Source: Flaveria trinervia
Taxonomy: Eukaryota; Streptophyta; Magnoliopsida; Asterales; Asteraceae
Assembly: GCA_025506515.1 (NCBI GenBank)
Contig: CM046451.1
Coordinates: 48,557,212-48,621,211, forward strand
DNA: 64,000 nt
Direction: 5' to 3'
How positions within the stretch are numbered: position 1 is the first letter of the stretch; each line of letters opens with the position of its first letter. The notes beneath the pieces were generated by a model. It saw only the letters and a program-made list of their open reading frames with translations, was not told where the DNA came from and made no database searches. The translations under genes and the position numbers were made by a program. Shown piece by piece: positions 54,655 through 64,000 of this stretch.

Positions 54655-57430
54655 ATGACTACTCCTTCTAATGACCCTCACAATACTTGTTCCTCAACCA
54701 AGCCTTCGATGCTGGTTAGGACCAAGTATAACATATGGCAGCGAAGAATGCTCCATCACCTGTCTGTTAACAGTTCAGGTTGTTAGACATCTGTGGTACA
54801 TGGTCCACATAAGCCTATGGTGAACAATCCGGAAACCAACCAAATGGTTACGAAGAAGAAGGAACAATACTCTGATGAGGATCGAAAACTGTTTGAGATT
54901 GATGCTAAAGCTCATGGAATTCTGGCCATGGCACTGCCTAATGAAATCTATTCTGGGCACTGAAAGAACAATTTGGTGGTACTGATGAGGTCTTAGCAAA
55001 CAATAGGGAAATACTTGCCCAATAATATGAGACATTTGCTCATTGGAAGGGTGAGACTCTGGCTCAACAGTTTGAGCGTTTTTCATGTTTGATCACTGAA
55101 CCGAAAAGTGTCAAACATGAATACACTAATAGCCAGATGAACCACAGATTCCTCAGATCATTGCCTGAGAGATGGGACACATATACAATTGTCCTACGCT
55201 CTAATGCAAATCTGGATAGCCTATCTCTCACCCAACTTCATGGGAAACTGCTTACATTTGAAAAGAGAGAGAGCAGAAAAGGAAACTGGCATCATCAGGA
55301 AAGCTCACTGAAGACATTGTACCAGGGAACACTACCTTGGTCGGTCCTGAGTTAGAATATGCTGCATCACAAAGTAATTATGATGAGCATATAAATTTCT
55401 CTTCAAACAGTTTTGATCATGCATTTATGAGTGTTGATAGTCAGTCAGGCTGTAATAGTGACAATTTGTGCTTCATTATGGATGATTTGAAAGGTATAGC
55501 TGATGATGACTTAGAAGAGATGGATATTTTGAGCCAAATGGCCTTGATTAATATCAGATCTTAGAAGCTCTACAAGAGAACTAGTAGGAAATTCCCTGGA
55601 CTCTCTGGCAAAACCAAAGTTGGTTTTGACAAAAGTAAATTGAGGTGTCACAAATGCCACAGGCTTGGGCACTTTGCAAGAGAGTGTACATCATCTGGAT
55701 CTAACTCCTCTACACCCTTTGTGACTTTTCCTAGTAATATTCAATAAAACAAAGGGCAACATCCTGCTAGTTCTGGTCATCAATCACAACCTCTATCTCC
55801 TGCATATTTTGTCCCTCAGGGTCCAATGCCATATCCATATCCCTGCTATTACATGCCACAAACCAGTCAAGTTCAAGTACCCATTGCTCAACAACCACCT
55901 GCTCTTCCTGAGCCTCAACCTTCCCAACGTCATCAACAATCTCAACCTCAACAACACAACTTTTTCACCCCAGGAGTTATTGACTGGAGCAGTTTACCAG
56001 ATGATATGTCTCGTCATGAACAACTGTTTACTGGTGCCGTTCAGCATGGTGGTGACACTCCTTTTGGAAACCTTGCTCTTATGGCCCTGGAGTCTGCTGA
56101 TACCTCATCCTCTAATGCTTCTACACCACAGGTATCACAGGTATCCTCTGAGGCCAAAGCCAAGCTATGTTCTGAAACATGCATAGCCACATTTGCATCT
56201 ATTAGAGAAGCAAATGTCACTTTAATTAACAAGAACATTGAGCTAGAACAAATAATATCCAAAAGAAAATCTGAATTTGAGTCTGTGCTTAATGATAAGA
56301 ATGATGAGATTTACAAACTTAAATGCCAAATCACTGATGATAAGGCTAGGAAAGAGGTACTTCTAGAGAAGTATAGAGACCTCAAAGAAACACTTGCAGC
56401 TACCCAGGTAGAGTGTGATCGATTGGTACATTCCTGCAAGGGTTTTGAAATGCTTCTCAGTAAGCAGTCTGCTTCCAATGTGAAGTTTGGCATTGGTTAT
56501 AATCACACTACTCCTCCTACAGATTTTACTCCAAGAGCAGAGGTAGAATTTGATAGAGAAAGCAATAACCAATCCCTTTCATCATGTGATCTACTATCTG
56601 ATACAACACCATTAGAGGTTGGTGTCAGCATTAATTCCTCTCAAAACCTATCAGCTGATGTTGATGGTTCAAATGCTGACACTCACATGATCAAAAGGTT
56701 GATCACTCCAGGTGGTATTTCACAAAGTACTAAAAGTACTAAAGAGCAAGTCATAACACCTGGAGAACAAACCCAAACTATTGCATGTACTAAAGGGTAG
56801 AAAACTGTCAGTAGAAAGGGTGGGAAAACTACTGAAGAAGAATCAAGAAAGCATGTACTGCACGGAAGAAAACTGCTAGTACTGATCGCAAACTGCTGAA
56901 GAATAAGTCTTCAGTAGTTTAATCTTCTTCAGCAGATGATCAACCTAAGATGAAGAAAAAGCCATGTGAAATATGTGGCTTATTCAATCATCTTACTCAT
57001 GATTGCTGGTATAAAAAGGGCTCCAAACTCAAACACAATGAGAACCTTAAAAAGAAAATAGATAAAATGAAAACTAATTTTGAAGCCAAGTTTGTACCAG
57101 CAACATCCAAACCTATAACCCCAAAATCTAAGAAGAAATCTAAAAAGGAAGGGGTTAATCAGGAAATAGCTGAGGTTGCTCAAAGGGAGATGGTACAACA
57201 CAGGAATCCATCAATCTCACGTACTAATGTGTTTGATGAGCTGAAGGTTTTATCACAGATCAGACACAACTTGTTATGATGGTTCAACATCTATTGGGGA
57301 GAGTCAACCAATTAGATGTTCCTGTGTTGAAACCACATAGAAGAAAATCCATGCCAAAGGATTCTTCTTCTTCACCATCTCCATCCCCTCAGGATGTTCT
57401 TCATAGCAAATCAGTTAGTTTACCATCGTT
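54655..57430 (+). pseudogene. Gag and gag tail of element E, broken
   Basis: The ATG at 54655 opens MTTPSNDPHNTC. KYNIWQRRMLHHL, LAMALPNEIYS and FLRSLPERWDTYTIVLRS form the capsid region. The first knuckle is CHKCHRLGHFARECT (about 55645-55690). The open tail 55826-56800 (324 aa) is Gln/Pro-rich, then coiled coil (NKNIELEQIISKRKSEFES), then the signature FGIGYNHTTPPTDFTP. A second knuckle (CEICGLFNHLTHDC, 56967) is in 56950-57279. The non-LTR text 56805-56940 contains the LTR motif CAGTAGTT several times. Confidence 0.82.
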
Positions 57431-58010
57431 GATGTGAACAGACCCAAAACCAAAAAGGTTTGGGTCTCAAAAACTAACAATTTATTATGCTTGCAGGATT
57501 CTTCCGCATGCCACAGTAGCAACTGGTATGTAGACAGTGGAGGATCTATGCATATGACAGGGAACAGCTCTCTTCTTCATGATTACTCTCAAAGAAAGAA
57601 GGGGTTTGCTTCTTTTGGCAATGATGCTAAGGGTTACATCATTGGCAAAGGCTTTGTCTCCAATGGGGAAATAAGGTTGATGATGTTAACCATGTGGAGA
57701 ATCTCAAGTACAATCTCTTGAGTGTTAGTCAAATGTGTGATAAAGGCCATGTTGCTCTTTTCACCAGTCAGAACTACAGGATTCTGTCATCCAAAGTTCT
57801 GAGTTTGATTGATAAGGTGTTGGATGATCACACTCTCCTGAGGGCCAGCAGGACAGGAAGAGTGTATGCCTTAGATCTTTCCAAGAAAATAGATCTCAAA
57901 GGCCATCCTTGCCTATTTTCCAAGGCTTCTCCTCAAGAATCTATTCTATGGCATAGAAGGCTGGGTCATGTGAATCTTGAAAACTTGAATAGATACATCA
58001 TGGTTTAGTA
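57431..58010 (+). pseudogene. Protease and pre-integrase region of element E
   Basis: NWYVDSGGSMHMTGNSSLL (about 57515-57570) is the protease active site with DSG intact. A frameshift near 57675 leads to NLKYNLLSVSQMCDKGH, TLLRASRTGRVYALDL and LWHRRLGHVNLENLN, then a stop. Confidence 0.83.
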
Positions 58011-59060
58011 AGGGGATTGCCTGTGAAGGAGTTCAGATGTGAAGACAACTGCACTGCTTGTTTGAAAGGAAAACAACACAAAGTCTCATTCCCTCCTATT
58101 GAAGAACCTAAGTCCATTGCCTGCTTGCAATTACTACACATGGATATCTTTGGTCTTATGAGAGTAATGAGTATGGCAAAGAAGAAATACTGTCGGTAAT
58201 TATGGATGATTACTCCAGATTTGTATGTACTTTCTTCTTGCATTCAAAGGATGAGGCTGCTAAGACGATTATAAACTTTGTGTTGTATGTTGAGAAGCAG
58301 TATTCCCTATCTGTCAAGTGTATGAGAAGTGATAATGGAACAGAATTCAGAAACCATAAACTTGATGATTTTTATCTCTCAAAGGGAATCAAGAGGCAGT
58401 TTAGCATCCCAAGGACTCCAAAACAAAATGGAGTAGTAGAGAGAAAGAACAGGACCCTAATTGAAGCTGCAAGGTCCATGTTGGCTGACTCTGGTTTGCC
58501 ACTAACCTTTTGGGCTGAAGCTGTTAACACAGCTTGCTATGTGCAGAATAGAGCCTTAGTAAATCAGAGGTTGATAAAGACTCCATATGAAGTTCTACAT
58601 CATTTGGCTCCTCTAATTTCATTTTTCAGAGCCTTTGGGTGTCCTTGTTTCATTCTCAATACAAAGGATCAACTCCACAAATTTGATCCTAAGGTGGATG
58701 CAGGGTATTTTGTTGGTTATTCATCTACTTGCAAGGCATATAGAGTCTTCAACTGTAGAACAAAGATAGTTGAAGAGACTCTGCATGTGAAGTTTAATGA
58801 ATCTCCAAAGAACAAGATTCCACAAAACCCTGTGGAGTTATTTGATTTGGACATACTACAATATGTTCCTTATCAGGCTTCAGTTGTTGCTCCTGTCAAC
58901 AGTTCTCCACCTGGTGGTATTGATGATGCTGATAATATCAATACTCACCTATTCAAGTTTAGTGATCACCTGCCTGAATCTACTAAACTTGATGTTCGGT
59001 AGCTTCCGCAGTTCCATCCACAACAAATGCTGATGAGATCTCTGATTCCTCTACATCTTT
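58011..59060 (+). pseudogene. Integrase of element E
   Basis: CTACLKGKQHKVSFPP (zinc part), first aspartate in LLHMDIFGLMRV (about 58141), then a frameshift near 58200. The second open part 58202-59002 keeps MRSDNGTEFRNHKLDD and NGVVERKNRTLIEAARSM, completing D,D,E. LPLTFWAEAVNTACYVQNRA and GYFVGYSSTCKAYRVF follow. It is the least damaged integrase in the window. Confidence 0.84.
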
Positions 59061-60255
59061 TGATTTGCCATCTCATTCTTGGTTTCAAGAGTCTGCATCA
59101 CCATCTGCTACTGCTGAAGGTCCTACAAACACTTGCACAGATCTCATTGTTTATCAAGAGCTGAAGAATCACCTAATATCTCAAATCATTGGTGATATCA
59201 ATGCTGGAGTTTCAACATGAAGTCAATTGTCCAATTTCTGCTTTTATGCTCTCTTCATTAGTCAGCAAGAGCCAAAGAACTATCACATTGCTTTAAGAGA
59301 CAATGGATGGGTTGAAGCCATGCAGCTTGAGCTACTTCAGTTCAACAAGCAGCAAGTGTGGGAACTGGTTCCTCTACCCCCAGGTAAGTGTGCAATAGGC
59401 ACTAAATGGGTATTTAGGAATAAAACTGATGAAAATGGGCTTATTGTCAAGAGCAAGGCTAGACTGGTTGTACAGGGTTTTCACAAGAAGAAGGTATTGA
59501 TTATGATGAAACCTTTGCCCCTGTAGCCAGACTGGAGCAATTAGATTGTTCTTAGCCTATGCTGTGTTCCACAATCTTAAAGTTTTTCAAATGGATGTTA
59601 AAAGTGCATTTTTATATGGTAAAATAAAAGAAGAGGTTTATGTGTATCAACCACCAGGTTTTGAGGATAATAAACATCCAGATTGGGTATACAAGCTTGA
59701 TAAGGCTCTTTATGGGTTGAAACAAGCTTCTAGAACCTGGTATGAGACATTATCAAATTTTCTTCTTCAAAATAATTTCACTAGAGGCTCCATAGATAAA
59801 ACTTTGTTCATTAAGAAGGTGGATCAACATAAGCTACTTGTTCAAATTTATGTTGATGATATTATTTTTGCATCCTCTGATCCCCAATTGTGTGATGATT
59901 TAACCAAATTAATGCAAAAGAAGTTTGAAATGAGTGCAATGGTAGAATTATAGTTCTTTCTAGGATTGCAAATCAAACAAATGGCTGATGGGACTTTCAT
60001 TTATCAGTCTAAATATACAAAAAATCCTTTGAATAAGTTTGATTTACAAAACTATAAGCCCTGTTCTACTCCCATGTGCCACACCACTCAACTGGATGCA
60101 GATCAGAAAGGTAAAGCTGTTGATGAAACACTTTACAAATGTATGATTGGGTCCTTGATGTACTTAACAGCTTCTAGACCAGATATTATGTTTGCAACTT
60201 GTGTTTGTGCTAGATTTCGGGCTGTTCCTAAAGAGTCTCATTTGATTGCAGTCTA
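59061..60255 (+). pseudogene. Reverse transcriptase of element E, broken
   Basis: NGWVEAMQLELLQFNKQQVWELVPL and GTKWVFRNKTDENGL open RT; a frameshift near 59490 interrupts the DYDETFAPVARLE block. MDVKSAFLYGKIKEEV, YGLKQASRTWYETLS and YVDDIIFASSD (59851-59880) are intact. One stop at 59952 splits the FFLGLQIKQ stretch. Confidence 0.84.
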
Positions 60256-60790
60256 GAGGATCTTTAGGTATCTGCAAGGTACACAATCTCTATGTTTATG
60301 GTATTCCACTGGACACTCTTGCAAATTAGTTGCTTTTTCTGATAGTGACTATGCAGGGTGTAAGTTAACTAGAAAGTCAACTTCTGCTGGATGTCAATTC
60401 CTAGGCAACTGTTTGATTTCTTGGCAGAGTAAGAAACAAACATCTGTTGCTACATCCACTGCTGAAGCAGAGTACATTACTGCTGCAAGTTGTACATCTT
60501 AGGTACTCTGGCTTCAGAACCAACTTTTGGATTATGGCATTACAGAGACTAAGACTCCATTATTAATGGACAGTGCTTCAGCGTTTTGCATTGTCAAGAA
60601 TCCTGTCCAGCATTCTAGGACCAAACATATGAGATCAGACACCATTTTATTAGGACTGTTTTGAAAAAGGTCTGATTGATCCAAAGTTTGTGCCTAGTGC
60701 TCATGAGCTTGCAGACATTTTTACTAAGCCTTTGGATAATTCAACTTTCCAAAACCTAGTGTTAAGGCTTGGTATGCTGCAGCTAGAATA
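60256..60790 (+). pseudogene. RNase H of element E
   Basis: FSDSDYAGCKLTRKSTSAG (about 60340), STAEAEYITAASC (60460) and LMDSASAFC (60568) keep the acidic residues. Stops at 60255 and 60500 and a frameshift near 60630 break it. FTKPLDN-like sequence ends it near 60785. Confidence 0.82.
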
Positions 60791-61453
60791 AGTGACAACT
60801 ATTGATGATCTCAGTAAACGAGTACTGATGATCATTAGTAAACATGTCACAAATAAGTACTGATTCTGTTACAAACTATTGATGTAGTTATAACTACTGA
60901 TGTTAGTAAAAACATATAAGTACTGATGTCCTATGAAACAACTGAAAACAGCCAAAAAGACTGATAAGTAAGTGTTGAGGACAGTATGCAACAACTGAAA
61001 AGCTAAGAATTGACGAAAACTACTAATGGGAATTTTCTCTTCAGTTGTTTTACAACTGCTGTTTCATCTTAAACAACTGAAGCAAAACCAATGTGTTCAG
61101 TAGTTTCACAACTACTGATGACTAACACCAAGTCTTCTGTCGTTTACAACAACTGATGACAAAACCATGTCTTCAGTAGTTTCACAACTACTGATAACTA
61201 ACACCAAGTCCTCAATTGTTTCCAACATCTCAAGTCAAAACCATGGTTTTCAGTAGTTTTATAACTGTTGATGCCTAAAACCAACACTTTAGTTGTTTCA
61301 ACTTCAGAAGGTTAATACCACGTCATCAGTCGTTTAAAACTACTGATGATTAACACCAAACCCTTCAGTTGTTTTATAACCCATACCCTATAAATACCTG
61401 TACTCGTTGTCAAACGTTTCATTAGCCGTTTTCAAACCTTTTCTCTCTCAACA
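60791..61453 (+). promoter_or_regulatory. Internal U3-like promoter of the aORF in element E
   Basis: TATAAATA at 61389-61396 is 58 bases before the ATG at 61454. The 600 bases upstream are an array of CTTCAGTAGTTTCACAACTACTGATG, CTTCTGTCGTTTACAACAACTG and CTTCAGTTGTTTTATAAC units (units of about 60-80 bases at 61080-61380). The same CTTCAGTTGTT, CAGTAGTT and CAGTCGTT motifs fill the LTR upstream of its TATA box. Confidence 0.65.
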
Positions 61454-62424
61454 ATGGCGACCACGAAACTCAAACCCGGCACAACTGTGTTGCCTACCTT
61501 ACAAAATCGGCCTTCTGGAACAAGTTTTTCACTGCCATCAATCTTATGGTGCATTCCCCGTACCGAACAACCTTTCTTCTGAATCCTTCTATATATCCTG
61601 ACTCCTTATCCCAGTTCTGGACCAACGTTTCTCTAATCACTGGTGAGAATGTTACCCAAATCACTCTACAGTCGTTGGTAAACCAGAAACAGGTGCTCAT
61701 CACTACAGACATCATTCGCAATACCCTAAATTTGCATGATGGCACCTATCCTAAGGAATACCCGAAAGGCACCACTGATATGTCTTTGATTAATAATGGG
61801 TATGAAGGCAACATAAGTGCTACAACCATACTGAAGAAGCACTTCCATGATGCAGAACGACTTATTTTTCACATGGTGAATGTCTGCCTAGCTTCGAAGA
61901 CATGTTCTTGGGATCAGATGTCTTCCCGATGGCAACAGGTAGTGTATTCTATCCTTGAGGAACAAAATCTAAATTTTTCTGAGATAGTTTTTATGGAACT
62001 AAAAGATCTGGCTCAGAAACCTGTGGCAAATAGATGGCTACTTTATCCCAAGTTTCTAATGGCCATTATTTTAAATCAGCTAAAATCTGATGGACTTGTT
62101 GGTCTGGGAGTCCCTGCTCCTGCTGTTTTAGCTGAGGTATACTCCCGACATAACACAAACCCTACTCTCAAAGGGGCTGCCCGGATGCTAAAACCCAAGA
62201 AGAGGGAACCCACAGCCTCCACTTCCAGATCCAAAGTCCCCATCAAACCCAAACACAAGAAACCCAAAAAGGCTGCTCAGGGAGATGAGTCCCCTGAGGT
62301 TGCCCATGCAACACAAACGCAGGATATATCTACCGGCCATAATCCCCCCAGTAGATACACGTACTCACCCAACCTCAACCGCTCAGGCTTCCTCTCAACA
62401 GGAGCCTGCAGCAACCACATTTAG
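61454..62424 (+). pseudogene. Extra ORF (aORF) of element E, N-terminal domain
   Basis: The ATG at 61454 (MATTKLKPG) is followed after nine codons by a frameshift near 61480 to the frame starting HNCVAYLTKSAFWNKFF, then open to 62424. Motifs: FLLNPSIYPDSLSQFWTNV, IIRNTLNLHDG, RLIFHMVNVCLASKTCSWDQM, LNFSEIVFMEL, WLLYPKFLMAIILNQLKSDG, then Pro/Lys-rich tail (RSKVPIKPKHKKPKKAA). The Y-x7-F-W and YPKFL positions match B, C and D. Confidence 0.75.
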
Positions 62425-64000
62425 GGCACCAATACATGTCGAACCTTCCTCATTTGAGGAGGTTGCCATTGAAACGCACCACTCTCCCCGGATGCATACT
62501 GCTTTCACACCATCTCCTACTGCAACCGCCCCTAAAGTCCTACCATAATAGTTGCAAAAGTGCTGACTCAGTTGCATTCCTCACCCCCTCCCCAGATACC
62601 AATCAAAATTGGGATAGCCTCAACAATTGAAGGGGAGGATCCAAATGCTTCTGATAACCCACAGCACAGGGGTTACATTGTTCCATCTCCAAGTGTAGAA
62701 ACGGAGATTCGAACATCCGGTGAGGCTGCCACTTCTCCTGCTTCAGCATATGATCAGGTTGCAGTAGGTAACATCCATAAGACCTCACCAAAGGCAACTG
62801 CCAATGAAGGACATAGTCCTGAGGCAGGAAGTCCCCAGTACCACGAACAAGGGGCACATGCTACCACTGATCTACACTCAGAGCATGTACATCCTGATTC
62901 AATCAGGAGGTCAGGTGATTCAGCACAGACTGATGATGACCTGGGCTTTTTGTATGATGTTCTAGCCCAAAATACCATCCTAGAGAATGAGGTAAGTAGA
63001 CTCAACGAGCTGATTGCCAAAATGTCTGAGGATCAAAGACCATGTACCCCAATAACCCCACAGATGGCACCTTCATTTGAAGGTTTACCAAACACTGAGC
63101 CTACACACATAACTGAGCCACCAGCCTCTGCTTTTGGCACCACCTCTCAGGGACAGAACCCCTCTGAGCAGATGGTTGCTATCTTTCAAAACTCCTTACC
63201 TCTCATCACTCCCATCATCACTGACATAGTGCATAAAGCCATTGATGAGAGGATTCCCTCAAATCTACAAACCCTCATTGATGATGCTGTTCATAAATCT
63301 CTTTCTGCCTTCCAAACCCCTGATTCCAATGCAACCAAAAAGGGGGAGACTACAAAGTCTAAGGCAGTGAAAGACAAGAAAAGAATGAGAGTTGATGTTG
63401 AGAAAGAGCCTGAAAAAGAGAAGGAGGTTGAGAAGGAACTGATCTCAGAACAGTTGATAACCTATAAAAGAAAGAAAAGTGCTGAGTCGAGAGCTGATGA
63501 AGAAAAATCATTAGAAGACCTTGTTAAAGATGCTGATGAAGCTCATAGCAGATCAATGGATAAAATTATAGATCAGCTATTTAGACATGGTCATGACAAA
63601 GCCACATTAGACTCTGAGATCAGAAGGCTGGAAATAGAAGAGATACACTCAAGATGGGCCGGTTATAGTGTGTTGGAAAGGGAAAGATTGGAAATCATGA
63701 TCAGGTTCATAGCTAAGTATCTTGGAAGATCATTGATTGAAATCAAGTCATGGTCCAGGGCCAGCATCTTGGCAATAACCACCAAGATCTGTTTGTCTGA
63801 AGTATATACCAAAGGGCTGGTCATTGAAACTTTAAATGAAGCTGGTGCTGGGAGCAAGACTGAATTGGTCAAACAATCCAAAGCCTCACTTACATCCAAA
63901 ATGCTAGAACTTCCTGTCAAAATTCCCACACCAAAACCACCACAACCACAACCCACTAAACCAATTCCCTTACCCACAAAACCAATAGCCGATGATGTAC
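62425..64000 (+). CDS. Extra ORF (aORF) of element E, middle and C-terminal part, open to window end
   Basis: After a short broken stretch (62425-62535) one frame is open for 488 codons from 62536 to the end of the window. It has a Pro/Ser/Thr-rich part with a heptad segment (LYDVLAQNTILENEVSRLNEL, about 62950), a charged Lys/Glu coiled part (VEKEPEKEKEVEKEL, 63380-63440), KIIDQLFRHGHDKATLDSEIRRL and a hydrophobic helix-rich part (RLEIMIRFIAKYLGRSLIEI, SILAITTKICLSEVY). The IIAWxY domain is not reached. Such length without a stop in a decayed element suggests recent coding constraint. No known function. Confidence 0.6.

Larger units (their letters stand above)
53527..64000 (+). mobile_element. 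Element E: Sirevirus (Ty1/copia) with extra ORF, cut by window end
   Basis: 5' LTR (about 53527-54444), iMet primer site, gag with long tail, protease, integrase, RT, RNase H, internal promoter and an extra ORF open to the last base. The 3' LTR is beyond 64000. Fewer lesions than in B, C or D. Bases 60791-61453 repeat the motif style of the LTR. Confidence 0.88.

Overview
This 64-kb window is AT-rich plant nuclear DNA made almost entirely of nested LTR retrotransposons. I found no host gene, rRNA, tRNA gene or CRISPR. The organism is a eudicot. From memory, the extra ORFs here resemble uncharacterised proteins annotated in Asteraceae genomes (the Tanacetum/Chrysanthemum/Artemisia group), so I infer Asteraceae, but I could not test this.

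Layout. G (1-~7987, minus) is an Athila-type Ty3/gypsy element cut by the left edge: small extra ORF, integrase, RT/RNase H, protease, gag, a tRNA-Asp primer site and the 5' LTR. A (~8010-29948, plus) is a Tork/Angela-like Ty1/copia element. Its 5' leader carries a solo LTR of the B family (8477-9211, TSD GTTTT). Its integrase is split by C (11331-25885, minus), a complete 14.6-kb Sirevirus with both LTRs. D (29949-~52342, plus) is an older Sirevirus-like copia element whose visible part starts just after the 3' LTR of A. D is itself interrupted by an inverted fragment of an A-family element (~33530-34745) and by B (37475-51652, plus), a complete 14.2-kb Sirevirus. After D come about 0.9 kb of unrecognised sequence, a (CAA)n minisatellite, and E (~53527-64000, plus), a Sirevirus cut by the right edge.

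How the parts work together. Each element encodes gag, protease, integrase, RT and RNase H, all with frameshifts, stops or lost key residues, so these are mostly dead copies. C, D, B and E each also carry a long extra ORF (called aORF here) downstream of RNase H and in the same orientation. It shares one modular plan: an N-terminal domain ending in a YPRFLQ-like motif, an acidic or low-complexity middle, a coiled coil, and a C-terminal domain with an I-x-A-W-x-Y motif. This is where Sireviruses are known to carry an envelope-like ORF.

Main finding. In G, C, B and E the extra ORF is preceded by its own TATA box, and just upstream lies an array of short motifs. The motif differs between elements, but in each element it matches the array in that element's own LTR upstream of the LTR TATA box. 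This looks like an LTR-U3-like internal promoter for the extra ORF, kept matched to its own LTR in four unrelated sequence families. B also has four stem-loops with compensatory stem changes just upstream of its internal promoter, and a probable intron in the leader of its aORF.
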